Below, piece after piece: positions 1 to 8,323 of a stretch of DNA of 64,000 bases (position 1 is the first letter of the stretch; the number at the start of each line of letters is the position of its first letter). The notes under the pieces are model-generated. The model was given only the letters and a program-made list of their open reading frames with translations. It made no database searches and was not told the DNA's origin. Position numbers and translations under genes: made by a program. The stretch comes from Rhizobium sp. AC27/96 (lineage in GTDB: Bacteria; Pseudomonadota; Alphaproteobacteria; Rhizobiales; Rhizobiaceae): positions 1 through 64,000 of the forward strand of contig NZ_LXKN01000058.1 in assembly GCF_001692325.1 (NCBI RefSeq), in the 5' to 3' direction.

Positions 1-100
1 CCTTCACCCGCATAAGGCATTGGGGTATTGCTCGCCTCGTGAGTTCTTGAACCGTCAAACCGAAACCTGATCCTGTCCGGTTTTTAAGGGGCAACTCCAC
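1..100 (+). mobile_element. 3' end of an IS3-family insertion sequence (transposase OrfB C-terminus)
   Basis: Reading from base 2, the plus strand encodes a short tail containing HPHKALGYCSPREF and stops with TGA at 68-70. This is the typical C-terminal end of the DDE integrase (OrfB) of IS3-family elements, where the motif is usually PHxALGYxSPxEF. The bases after the stop (GTCCGGTTTTTAAGGGG region, about 75-100) look like the terminal inverted repeat of such an element. The rest of the transposase lies outside the window, so whether it is intact cannot be judged. The IS end is placed at about 100 only by appearance. Confidence 0.7.
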
Positions 101-515
101 GAATGGCCTCGATGTGTTCCGGTCTTTCGCTGCGTATGATGGTCAAAAAGCTGGCCTTCCCCGGTGGTGATTTCGGTTTTTATATTGTTTATCACAATCA
201 CGAGGTGGATGCGCTCGTACCGGCTCATAACGTTTGCCAGATTGCACGTTTTGCCTAGGTCGGCGAGTGAGAGGATTTGATGCAATGGAGCCGGGCGATC
301 ACGCTATGGCTCGGCGTGGCGCGAATTTTTGTAACTATCGTCAAGCATGTTGTTCGGCCGGAAAATGGCCACTTAAAATCCGATGAACGAATCGCCATCT
401 TGAGCCAAATGCGGGTTACGGGCCTTTTGGCTTGAGGTGGCCAAGATTTTCCAACTACCCAAGAGAGGCCTTAACCTCTTAGGCTTTGGCTAGAAGCTGC
501 AATTCTGAACAGACT
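101..515. other. Intergenic stretch without a recognisable gene
   Basis: No convincing gene is seen between the insertion-sequence end and the hairpin at 516. A 76-codon minus-strand frame (55-285) runs into the IS terminus and has no recognisable content. The DNA may be old IS-flanking or decayed sequence. Confidence 0.5.
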
Positions 516-548
516 GCGGGAGGTGCCGATTGGTTCGGCACCTCCCGC
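516..548. terminator. Perfect 13-bp hairpin downstream of the small peptide gene
   Basis: GCGGGAGGTGCCG (516-528) and CGGCACCTCCCGC (536-548) form a perfect 13-bp stem with a 7-base loop. On the plus strand it is followed by TAGTCTTTTT. On the minus strand, the direction of the peptide gene ending at 564, the following bases are less T-rich. It probably terminates the peptide/regulator transcript and may act in both directions. Confidence 0.65.
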
Positions 549-563
549 TAGTCTTTTTGGAGA

Positions 564-782
564 TCAGCCGTCAAAATGGCCGGAATATGCCGATTCTGCG
601 GATGCTACGGAAACGGCAACGTTGACCCCTCTGGTCACCGTGGCGCCGGCCGCGCGGAGATTGACGATCGGCTGTAGTGTCGAGTCCGGTTGGTTGGTCA
701 GGGGAGCTGCGGTCCCGGCATCCAGATCGACAACCCAAAGGCCGGTCTCTCCGGCAATTCCTAGAATAACAACGCGTGCCAT
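564..782 (-). CDS. Small peptide of unknown function beside a BTAD regulator and TfuA; candidate modified-peptide precursor
   Basis: A 72-residue protein with an AAAGGA-like ribosome site just before its ATG. It starts 30 bp after the stop of the large regulator gene, so the two probably share a transcript, closed by the hairpin at 516-548. The N-terminal third is regular and hydrophobic (MARVVILGIAGETGLWVVDL). The C-terminal half is rich in Ala, Val, Ser and Gly and ends in SGHFDG. There is no signal peptide and no cysteine. I do not recognise a family. Because the divergent gene at 2993 encodes a TfuA-like protein, a family that partners YcaO enzymes in peptide-backbone thioamidation, a role as a ribosomally made, modified precursor is possible. 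That is inference only. Confidence 0.65.
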   Translation of the reverse strand: MARVVILGIAGETGLWVVDLDAGTAAPLTNQPDSTLQPIVNLRAAGATVTRGVNVAVSVASAESAYSGHFDG

Positions 783-812
783 GTGGTGTTCCTTTTGACT
801 ATGATTTGCTGG

Positions 813-2729
813 TTAAAATCCTGCCTTCTTTAGGCCTTCCCTGTACATGTCCTTGTGCCATTGTTCCTTTACCGGCACGATTGCGAGCCATCGATCAACA
901 TCGAAGTCAGGATTGGTTTCTCGGGTTCTGCGTACGAAGAAGCGCGCTTTCTCGCTGTTGCCGAGCATGGCCCAGCTGGCTGCCGATAGCCTGTCGGCCA
1001 GGCTGCTGTCGGCCATTTTCCCGATATATTCCACCGTCTCGCTGAACTGCCCGAGCGCATAGCTGGCTCCGGCGGCTGTCCAGAGATACGAATCCGGACT
1101 TAAAGGGTTCAATTCGATGGCGTGGGTGATTTTCTCGAGTGCCAGCTGCGGGCGCGAGCAATGGGTCAACGTATCGGCGTGGTCGGCGATCACGTCTGCA
1201 TAGTGCGGGCTCAAGGCTTCCGCGAGTTCCAGTGCTTCCACGCTTTCATCGATGGCTCCCTGCAGGACTTTGGCGACGCCGAGTTCGCGATAGCCGTCCG
1301 CCAGGTCGTCACGAATCTCGATGGCCTGGGTGGCGTAGGCTTCGGCGGATTTCAGCAGTTCGATATCGCCGCGCGCCGTCAGCAACCATTCCTTGGAATA
1401 GGTGCGGGCGATGGAACTCATCGCCGGCGCGAAATCGGCGCTTTCCCGCAGGACCGTCTTCATCTCCTTGCGGGCGCGGCGCATGTTCGGCAGCGTCAAG
1501 CGATGGAGATATTGTTGCCCGACAAGATATTGATGGTAGGCGGCAGGGTTCTGTTCGAAATAGATCCGCGTCGTTTCGTGACGCTCCACTTGCCCTGCAA
1601 CCTCAAGAACGATGTGCCGCGAAATATCGCGCTTGTTGCGGGCCAGATCCAGCTTGCCGAAATTGAAGCGCTCCGCCCAAACAACCTCGCTGTTCGACAT
1701 ATAGATGAGTTGCGAAAACAACGAGAGGTCGTTGCCGAGCCCGCTCAGCCGGGTGTCGAGAACATAGTTGATATCGTACTGCTGGAAGAGAGCGAGCTGA
1801 TTTTCGGTCTGGCGGCTTATCTGCATGGCCGAGTAGGGGGCGATGACCCTCAGACTGTTCAATGCGCAAAAGCCGAGGGTTATGTCTTCGATCAGCGACG
1901 ACGCCACCATCAGCGCAGCCGTATCGGCACTGTCATTGCCTGGAGGCAATAGGGCTAGCCGCGGTATGCGCAGGATGGGTTGCGTTTGAAGGTCGTGTTC
2001 CGAGATGGCCTCGTCGAAGGTCGGGGCCGGAATGGATGACCGCGGAGATGCCGGCGATCTTGCCGGCCAGGACGAAACAAGGTCCTTGCGCCGCTCGAAC
2101 AGGCGTTTCAGCTGCTCGATCCCACCTTCTGCATCAAATACTTTCAGCAATATGCGATGGGTGTTCTCGTCCGCGGGTTCCGCTTCGAAAAGAAGGAGCG
2201 CCGCCTCCTTGATGATAGCGATTTCGTCGGCTGTCGCCTGACGTTGTGTGGCTATCTCAAGTGCTTCCTTTAGCGCAGCGAGATGCCGCTTTTTTTCACC
2301 CTCTCGCCAATCGACGAAGGCCCGGCTTTGACAGTTCGCGTTTTCCAGAAACGTCGATTGCACAGCTCGCACCAGAAGCGGAAGATTCCGCGATTGGTCG
2401 TCCGAGGCATCGGCATATGTGGAGATAAGATCGCTGGTCAGTGAGCTCCGGACGAGATGGATATCCGTGTCGTCAAAGGTCATGAAGTCCGCGTTCAGTT
2501 CCGACTGCCGCTTCTTGATGCGAGAAATGAGCTTGCGCAGGTTCGTGAGCGAGTTGGCGATATCATCCTCGCCCCACAGAAATCGCGCTATGCTTGTCCT
2601 GCTTGTATATCCTGTTTCACCCGTGAGTAGATATCCAAGTATCAGGAGTGCTTTTTCCGGAAATGCTACCTCGTGTCCGGCGCTATCGAGAAGAACGACC
2701 TCTCCAAATGTTCTGAGTGAAAATTGCAT
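813..2729 (-). CDS. Large transcriptional regulator: winged helix, BTAD, TolB-like and TPR domains
   Basis: A 638-residue cytoplasmic protein. Residues 1-95 look like an OmpR/SARP-type winged helix (VAFPEKALLILGYLL, then a WGEDD...SLTNLRKLISRIK stretch). Residues about 100-215 fit a bacterial transcriptional activation (BTAD) helical region. Residues 255-375 (RIPRLALLPP...LIEDITLGF...LRVIAPYSAM) match the TolB-N-like segment seen in CadC- and adenylate-cyclase-like regulators. The C-terminal half is TPR-like. No catalytic cyclase motifs are seen. It is read divergently from the TfuA-like gene across 263 bp and precedes the small peptide gene, so it is a good candidate to control both. ATG is followed by a sensible domain start. 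The effector is unknown. Confidence 0.8.
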   Translation of the reverse strand: MQFSLRTFGEVVLLDSAGHEVAFPEKALLILGYLLTGETGYTSRTSIARFLWGEDDIANSLTNLRKLISRIKKRQSELNADFMTFDDTDIHLVRSSLTSDLISTYADASDDQSRNLPLLVRAVQSTFLENANCQSRAFVDWREGEKKRHLAALKEALEIATQRQATADEIAIIKEAALLLFEAEPADENTHRILLKVFDAEGGIEQLKRLFERRKDLVSSWPARSPASPRSSIPAPTFDEAISEHDLQTQPILRIPRLALLPPGNDSADTAALMVASSLIEDITLGFCALNSLRVIAPYSAMQISRQTENQLALFQQYDINYVLDTRLSGLGNDLSLFSQLIYMSNSEVVWAERFNFGKLDLARNKRDISRHIVLEVAGQVERHETTRIYFEQNPAAYHQYLVGQQYLHRLTLPNMRRARKEMKTVLRESADFAPAMSSIARTYSKEWLLTARGDIELLKSAEAYATQAIEIRDDLADGYRELGVAKVLQGAIDESVEALELAEALSPHYADVIADHADTLTHCSRPQLALEKITHAIELNPLSPDSYLWTAAGASYALGQFSETVEYIGKMADSSLADRLSAASWAMLGNSEKARFFVRRTRETNPDFDVDRWLAIVPVKEQWHKDMYREGLKKAGF

Positions 2730-2992
2730 CGCGCCATCTATATTGTTTTACATATGTAACGGCCGCCGCCTTTGAGAAATCTGGTGATTATCGGGTAGAT
2801 AGACACCGATACGGCGAGTGAAACTCATTCTATATTTTTGCTGCAAGGCGTGGTTAATTGCAACTCGACTATTAGCCGTTCTGTAGTTTCAAAGACGTTG
2901 TTGTGTGAAATTTCGATGTCGATGACGAAATTCCGATGAAATCCGGAAGGAAAGCTCGACTAACGTACCGCAAAGGGTATTCCTGACTCGAT
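2730..2992. promoter_or_regulatory. Divergent promoter region between the BTAD regulator and tfuA-like genes
   Basis: A 263-bp AT-richer spacer between two divergent start codons. It must hold the promoters of both genes. I could not mark a firm -35/-10 pair or an operator for the regulator. Confidence 0.5.
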
Positions 2993-3712
2993 ATGAAAGT
3001 CATTTTCGCAGGGCCAACCCTACACGGGACGAATCAGTTACCCGGTACAGATTACGAGCTGCGGCCGCCGGCCAGGCAAGGCGATTTCCTCAGGGCGGTC
3101 GAAGATGGCGCGAATGTCATTGGCTTAATTGACGGGATTTATGAACATGTACCGGCGATCTGGCACAAGGAGATCCTGTTCGCCCTTGCCCAGGGAGTTC
3201 AGGTCTTTGGTGCTGCCAGCATGGGCGCCTTGAGGGCGGCCGAATGTGCAGCCTTCGGCATGATCGGCATCGGCAAGATTTATGACGATTACGCCAGTGG
3301 AGCTTTGGTGGATGATGCCGATGTCGCCCAATCGCACGGGCCGGCGGAGCTGGGCTTCCTTTCGTTGAGCGAGCCGCTCGTCAACGCCAGCGCAACGATA
3401 GAGCAATGTCTGCATAGCGGATGCATTACCGATGCCGAGCATGACCGGCTTCTGGAGGCCGCGAGAGCGACCTTCTTCAAGGATCGGACCTATAAGCTTC
3501 TGGTACAGTCCAGCATTCAGGACCCGGATCGCGCGACTTTGGTGCTGACGGCGCTGCGGCAGAATCTCGTCAATCAAAAGCTGCTGGATGCGGAGCGTCT
3601 TATCGATGTCGTCGTCTCGGCACCGGATCGGCGGCTAGCGGTCAGGCCTGACTGGACTTTCGAGGCGACGAGCTTCTGGAACAGGATGGTTTCCTCTCCT
3701 CGCGAGGGTTGA
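2993..3712 (+). CDS. TfuA-like protein
   Basis: A 239-residue protein of the TfuA family, named after the trifolitoxin locus of Rhizobium. The diagnostic core is clear between about residues 40 and 140: GLIDGIYEHVPAIWHKEILF, then GVQVFGAASMGALRAAE, then GIGKIYDDYASG, then the LSEPLVN segment. Characterised TfuA proteins work with YcaO enzymes, for example in thioamidation of peptides or of methyl-coenzyme M reductase. No YcaO gene is present in the 6.9 kb that follows or in the 2.9 kb before it, so this copy is stand-alone here. A YcaO partner, if any, must be elsewhere. Function in this context is inferred, the family call is firm. Confidence 0.85.
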   Translation: MKVIFAGPTLHGTNQLPGTDYELRPPARQGDFLRAVEDGANVIGLIDGIYEHVPAIWHKEILFALAQGVQVFGAASMGALRAAECAAFGMIGIGKIYDDYASGALVDDADVAQSHGPAELGFLSLSEPLVNASATIEQCLHSGCITDAEHDRLLEAARATFFKDRTYKLLVQSSIQDPDRATLVLTALRQNLVNQKLLDAERLIDVVVSAPDRRLAVRPDWTFEATSFWNRMVSSPREG

Positions 3713-4090
3713 AGATCGAGCTTCAGGAAACCTCTAAATCCTTATGAAATAATGATTTTCCCAACCGTCAGCGAAATTCCGCGACCGTGAGATCCGCAGA
3801 CTTATACCTTGGTATAGTCGCACGGCACCATCGCTTGATTGACCCTATCCAGCGGCTGTGACAAGACGGCCCTGCCTGCGCAACATGATGCAAAGGCTGA
3901 TGCAACAACAGATCAAAGAAGCAAATGGACAGCTACCCTAGTCGCTGTCCGGTTGTGGCTCAGTGCCGCATCCGGATGGTCATCGCAACAACCTGGACCG
4001 CTATCGGCATTCGCCGGGCGAGCGACGGTCGGGCCTAGCCTGTCCGGCTCGTCCCCGGGATCTGCTCGTAAGCGGACCGAGGAGTGAGCC
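3713..4090 (+). other. Long non-coding stretch, possible structured leader before the transporter genes
   Basis: No gene is supported in these 378 bases. The last 150 bases before the 76-residue gene are GC-rich with complementary segments (for example GGGCGAGC near 4016 with GGCTCGTCC near 4047, and GTCCGG near 3948 with CCGGAT near 3972). Three copies of GATGCAA-like words lie around 3886-3905. It could be a 5' leader RNA. I compared it by eye with guanidine-I and mini-ykkC consensus features and did not find them. Confidence 0.3.
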
Positions 4091-4321
4091 ATGAACAACA
4101 TCGTTCTTTTCCGCGAACGTATGTTCGCACCTAAGTTTTCCGCTGTGCGCGTGCAGTCCGCTACGACGGCTTCGTCGTCACTCGGCCGGATCGTGCTTTT
4201 TCAACGCCCGCGTCTGATGGCCGTCTGGCACACCAACCCTCATACGGGGAAATTGGAGTGCTTCTGGACCACCGAAAATGTTGCTGTCTCCGATGAGGAC
4301 GACAGTCGGCGTGCGGCCTAG
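4091..4321 (+). CDS. Small conserved-looking protein of unknown function
   Basis: A 76-residue protein with a good GAGGAG ribosome site 9 bases before ATG. It has no signal peptide or membrane segment. The centre reads AVWHTNPHTGKLECFW, a pattern seen in small rhizobial proteins of unknown role, and the tail is acidic. It lies 94 bp before the permease gene on the same strand, so it may be cotranscribed. Confidence 0.6.
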   Translation: MNNIVLFRERMFAPKFSAVRVQSATTASSSLGRIVLFQRPRLMAVWHTNPHTGKLECFWTTENVAVSDEDDSRRAA

Positions 4322-4415
4322 CCCTTTCTTTCACACAGGCTCGCCCATGGCGCCGCGACTGCGGCGTCATGCAGGCGCGCTCTATTGATCACATCCCGTT
4401 TTCAAGGGGTTATAC

Positions 4416-6176
4416 ATGGTTTTCCTTGCCAATGATCGACGCGAGCGCAGCGCCGTTGCCGCGTTGGCCGGTGCACGCATCCTGCCAAACGGCTATGATC
4501 TTGCCGCCTTCGCCTTCATCGCCGCCGCAGGCTATCTCACGCTTCATGGGGTGGGCGAGATGCGGGCGCCGCTGGAGGGGCTCTCGACGACACCGCTCTC
4601 GCTCGATCCCGCCTATCTGCCTGAATATGCGCTGCGCACGACCTTGCGGATGATGGCCGCAATCGTTGCCTCGCTCATCTTCACCTTTGTGGTCGCAACG
4701 CTTGCCGCAAAGAGCCGCCGTGCCGAGAAGATCATCATTCCGGCTCTCGACATCTTGCAGTCGGTGCCGGTGTTGGGCTTTCTGACCTTTACCGTCACCT
4801 TCTTCATGGGGCTTTTTCCCGGAAGCCAGCTCGGTGCGGAATGTGCTTCGATCTTTGCGATTTTCACGAGCCAGGCCTGGAATATGGCCTTCTCCTTCTA
4901 TCAGTCGCTGCGGACGGTGCCGCGCGATCTCGATGAAGTCAGCCGCAGCTTCCGCCTGTCCTCCTGGCAGCGCTTCTGGCGTCTGGAGGCACCGTTTGCA
5001 GCACCCGGTCTGGTGTGGAATACGATGATGTCCATGTCCGGCGGCTGGTTCTTTGTGGTCGCTTCAGAGGCAATCACGGTTGGAAATACCACCGTGCAAC
5101 TTCCCGGGCTGGGCTCGTGGCTGGCGCTTGCCATCGACAAGCAGGATTTCGTTGCCGTTGGTTGGGCGGTCCTGGCCATGGGCATCGTCATCCTTCTCTA
5201 TGATCAGCTGCTCTTCCGGCCGATCGTCGCCTGGGCTGACAAGTTTCGGTTCGAGCAGACGGCCGGGCAGCAGAAGCCACGCTCCTGGGTCTATTCCCTG
5301 ATCCGCCGCACGCGTCTTCTGAAAAATGTGACGGCACCATTTGCCGCCGTGTGGGGCAGGTTGTTCCTTCTGCGGCTGCTGCCGGCATCGAGAGCGGTTG
5401 CCAAGGGGCGGGACGAGCGGCGTGTTGTTAGCCGGGTCATCGACTATGCCTGGTTCGCCCTGATTGCCGCCATCGGCGCCTGGAGCATCTGGGATATCGT
5501 CTCCTATCTCAGCCAGACGCTGTCATGGGGTGATGTCTGGATCGCTTTTGCCGGCGGGCTCGTTACCCTTGTCCGCGTGGTCGTTCTGATCGCGGTCGCA
5601 AGCGTGATCTGGGTTCCGCTGGGCGTCTGGATCGGTCTGCGGCCGGCCGTTGCGGAGCGCGTCCAGCCGATTGCTCAGTTCCTGGCCGCATTTCCGGCGA
5701 ATGTGCTCTTTCCTGTCGCGGTAATTGCGATCGTCGCAACAGGCGCCAACCCTGATATCTGGCTGTCACCGCTGATGGTGCTGGGCACGCAGTGGTACAT
5801 CCTCTTCAACGTGATCGCCGGGGCAAGTGCCTTCCCGACCGATCTGCGGGAAGCATCTTCCGTCTACAGACTGCGTTCGTGGACCTGGTGGCGGCGGGCG
5901 ATACTGCCGGGGATATTCCCCTATTACGTCACCGGTGCGCTGACGGCTTCCGGTGGCTCCTGGAATGCAAGCATCGTTGCGGAACTGGCAAGCTGGGGAA
6001 ACACGAAGCTCGAAGCCTTCGGGCTCGGCTCCTACATCGCGAAGGCGACGGAAGCGGGTGATTTTCCGCGGGTCATCCTCGGCATCGTCGTCATGTCCGT
6101 CTTCGTCACTCTTTTCAACAGAACGCTCTGGCGGCCGCTCTACGTCTTCGCTGAACGTCGTCTGCGCCTCGATTAA
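4416..6176 (+). CDS. Fused double-domain ABC permease, nitrate/sulfonate/taurine type
   Basis: A 586-residue inner-membrane protein holding two binding-protein-dependent permease domains, roughly residues 70-275 and 380-580. Each has the cytoplasmic EAA-type loop: RSFRLSSWQRFWRLEAPFAAPGL in the first and SSVYRLRSWTWWRRAILPG in the second. The internal duplication lets one gene supply both halves of the channel. An AAGGGG ribosome site precedes ATG. The ATPase gene follows after 15 bp. No solute-binding protein gene is nearby, so the substrate cannot be inferred from context. NitT/TauT-family relatives carry nitrate, sulfonates, bicarbonate or thiamine precursors. Confidence 0.85.
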   Translation: MVFLANDRRERSAVAALAGARILPNGYDLAAFAFIAAAGYLTLHGVGEMRAPLEGLSTTPLSLDPAYLPEYALRTTLRMMAAIVASLIFTFVVATLAAKSRRAEKIIIPALDILQSVPVLGFLTFTVTFFMGLFPGSQLGAECASIFAIFTSQAWNMAFSFYQSLRTVPRDLDEVSRSFRLSSWQRFWRLEAPFAAPGLVWNTMMSMSGGWFFVVASEAITVGNTTVQLPGLGSWLALAIDKQDFVAVGWAVLAMGIVILLYDQLLFRPIVAWADKFRFEQTAGQQKPRSWVYSLIRRTRLLKNVTAPFAAVWGRLFLLRLLPASRAVAKGRDERRVVSRVIDYAWFALIAAIGAWSIWDIVSYLSQTLSWGDVWIAFAGGLVTLVRVVVLIAVASVIWVPLGVWIGLRPAVAERVQPIAQFLAAFPANVLFPVAVIAIVATGANPDIWLSPLMVLGTQWYILFNVIAGASAFPTDLREASSVYRLRSWTWWRRAILPGIFPYYVTGALTASGGSWNASIVAELASWGNTKLEAFGLGSYIAKATEAGDFPRVILGIVVMSVFVTLFNRTLWRPLYVFAERRLRLD

Positions 6177-6191
6177 TCACACATCGGAGAA

Positions 6192-7529
6192 ATGAACATG
6201 GAAAACGCTGTCATCTCCAAGAAGCTCGATATTGTAAAAGGTTCGCCGCTGGTTCTGGCCAAGCAGGTTTGCCAGACATATGACAAGGGAACCTCCGGTT
6301 CGCTCGTCGTACTCGAGAATGTCGACCTTCAGCTCTATCCCAATGAAATCGTCGGGCTGCTTGGCCGCTCCGGCTCCGGCAAATCGACGCTGCTGCGTGC
6401 CATTGCCGGTCTCATTCGTCCAAGCAAGGGCGAGATCACCTTTGACGGACGGCCGGTGGTCGGCCCCAACTCCGATGTTGCCGTCGTCTTCCAGAGCTTC
6501 GCCCTGTTTCCCTGGTTGACGGTGCTGCAGAACGTCGAGCTCGGGCTCGAGGCTCAGGGCGTGGCTTCGTCGGAGCGCCGCAAGCGTGCGCTGGCCGCCA
6601 TCGACCTGATCGGCCTGGATGGGTTCGAAAGCGCCTATCCCAAGGAGCTTTCGGGCGGCATGCGCCAACGCGTCGGTCTTGCCCGTGCGCTCGTGGTTCG
6701 GCCCAAAGTCCTGTTGATGGATGAGCCTTTCTCTGCGCTCGACGTATTGACCGCGGAAACGCTTCGTACCGACCTTCTCGATCTGTGGTGCGAAGGCCGG
6801 ATGCCGATCGATTCGGTGCTGATGGTGACGCACAACATCGAGGAAGCGGTGCTGATGTGCGATCGCATCCTGATCTTCGGATCGAACCCCGGTCGTGTCA
6901 TTGCCGAAATCAAGGTGGATCTGCCGCAGCCGCGCAACCGCCTCGATCCGGCGTTTCGCATGCTGGTCGAGGATATCTATGCCCGGATGACGGCAAGAAC
7001 CGGCGCACCGACGCGTGAAGGGCTGTTCCCTGGTACGGGTATCGCCATGGCACTGCCACGCGTATCGACCAACCTGATGTCCGGTCTGATCGAAACGGTT
7101 GCCGCCGAGCCCTATCGCGGGCAGGCCGATCTGCCGCCGCTGGCGACGCATCTGCATCTCGGCATCGACGATCTCTTTCCGGTGGCAGAAACACTCCAGC
7201 TTCTGCGTTTCGCCGATCTGGAAGGCGGTGACATCAAGTTGACGGCTCCCGGGCTGCGTTTCTCCGACAGCGATGTCGATGAGCGCAAGCAGCTCTTCGA
7301 GCAGCATCTGGCAACCTATGTGCCACTTGCTGCCCATATCCGCCGCGTCCTCGACGAACGGCCGACGCATCGTGCTCCTGCGCGGCGCTTTCGTGATGAG
7401 CTCGAGGATTACATGTCCGAAGACTATGCCGATATCACCATCAAGGCCGTCACCAACTGGGCCCGTTACGCGGAATATTTCGCCTATGACGAAAATGCGG
7501 ATCTGTTCACGCTGGAGAACCCAAGTTGA
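6192..7529 (+). CDS. ABC transporter ATPase with C-terminal AAA-associated domain
   Basis: A 445-residue cytoplasmic ATPase that would energise the preceding double permease. Walker A is GRSGSGKST (residues 58-66), the signature is LSGGMRQR, and Walker B is VLLMDEPFSALD, followed by the THNIEEAV switch. The order and spacing match NitT/TauT/SsuB-type ATPases. About 130 extra residues at the C-terminus (roughly 310-440) fit the AAA-associated domain found in a subset of these ATPases that pair with fused permeases. AGGAGA-like ribosome site is 6 bases before ATG. The gene is the last of the transporter operon. Confidence 0.88.
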   Translation: MNMENAVISKKLDIVKGSPLVLAKQVCQTYDKGTSGSLVVLENVDLQLYPNEIVGLLGRSGSGKSTLLRAIAGLIRPSKGEITFDGRPVVGPNSDVAVVFQSFALFPWLTVLQNVELGLEAQGVASSERRKRALAAIDLIGLDGFESAYPKELSGGMRQRVGLARALVVRPKVLLMDEPFSALDVLTAETLRTDLLDLWCEGRMPIDSVLMVTHNIEEAVLMCDRILIFGSNPGRVIAEIKVDLPQPRNRLDPAFRMLVEDIYARMTARTGAPTREGLFPGTGIAMALPRVSTNLMSGLIETVAAEPYRGQADLPPLATHLHLGIDDLFPVAETLQLLRFADLEGGDIKLTAPGLRFSDSDVDERKQLFEQHLATYVPLAAHIRRVLDERPTHRAPARRFRDELEDYMSEDYADITIKAVTNWARYAEYFAYDENADLFTLENPS

Positions 7530-7677
7530 AACAGGCTGTCGGATCGGACGCATCACGGTTGCCGCCGGGTAGGGCGGTGACCGACCCAATTGCATTCTTG
7601 AATTTGAAAAGCAGCCAGGTCAGGGCCTAGTGCGAGGATTTCATCGCGCAGCCTGGATGGCTGCGGGATGGATCGTC

Positions 7678-8043
7678 ATGCCCAGAGACAACGAAGAACT
7701 TGGCCGTTTTCTGGAAACGCTCAGCAGGAATGGCCGAAAAAACCCCTGTAACGGAAGGCGGCGGCAAGCCCCCAAGCGAGGGAGGTTGAGCGCGCGCCTG
7801 GCGCGCTTCAAAGATTATGTCGGATTGGCGGCGATGCTGGCGCTTCTGTGGGGCGCGCATTGCCTCACACGCTGGGCAACACGGCTCTTTCTCCGCGGTA
7901 TCTTGCCTGCAAAACAGACGCGCGTGCTGCTTCGTTGGGCGGCACGTCTGAACAGGACAAGCCTTGCCATTCTTCGTCGCCGCCAGCGCCGCCGTCTTTT
8001 CACTCGCTATGCCGGAAACGACAATCATGACCATCGCGCTTGA
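7678..8043 (+). CDS. Small, very basic single-pass membrane protein, unknown function
   Basis: A protein of about 121 residues with an Arg-rich N-terminal region, one hydrophobic segment (YVGLAAMLALLWGAHCLT) and an Arg-rich tail. GTG 7630 or ATG 7657 are alternative starts; ATG 7678 has GGGATGG upstream and gives a cleaner N-terminus (MPRDNEELGRFLETLS). I do not recognise a family. The reverse-strand frame over the same bases looks like a shadow. Confidence 0.4.
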   Translation: MPRDNEELGRFLETLSRNGRKNPCNGRRRQAPKRGRLSARLARFKDYVGLAAMLALLWGAHCLTRWATRLFLRGILPAKQTRVLLRWAARLNRTSLAILRRRQRRRLFTRYAGNDNHDHRA

Positions 8044-8323
8044 CCAATCGATCGCAACCTGGTCGTGGTTTGCACGTTCGCGTGTGGGCCGAGGTCATCT
8101 GGAGGCGTCACGAGCATCCTGCAATCAAGCAGATGATCGGCTCGTTCAATCTCGTTCTGTCGCCAATAGCCGGGTGTTGGTGAGCGGAAGCCATCATCTA
8201 GTGAAATCAGTGCTATACAGGGATTATGGCAGCAACAGCCGCCGTTGTTTTTGGGCTTTGGATCAGGCAGGCTGCCAGTCGGATATGCAAGGCGTCGAGA
8301 ACGCTGATACGGGGACGAAAGGG

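Noticed and set aside
55..285. Minus-strand frame of 76 codons at the window start
   Set aside because: Its C-terminal codons lie in the end of the IS3-family element and no family features are seen.
1122..1952. Plus-strand open frame of 276 codons
   Set aside because: It is antisense to the well-supported BTAD/TPR regulator and has an unnatural composition.
3839..4087. Plus-strand frame in the leader before the 76-residue gene
   Set aside because: No ribosome site or family features; composition looks like non-coding GC-rich DNA.
3713..4090. Guanidine (ykkC-type) or cobalamin riboswitch
   Set aside because: The conserved boxes I know for these RNAs were not found by eye.
7627..8034. Minus-strand frame over the small basic membrane protein
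   Set aside because: The plus-strand protein has a better hydrophobic/basic layout and lies in line with neighbouring genes.
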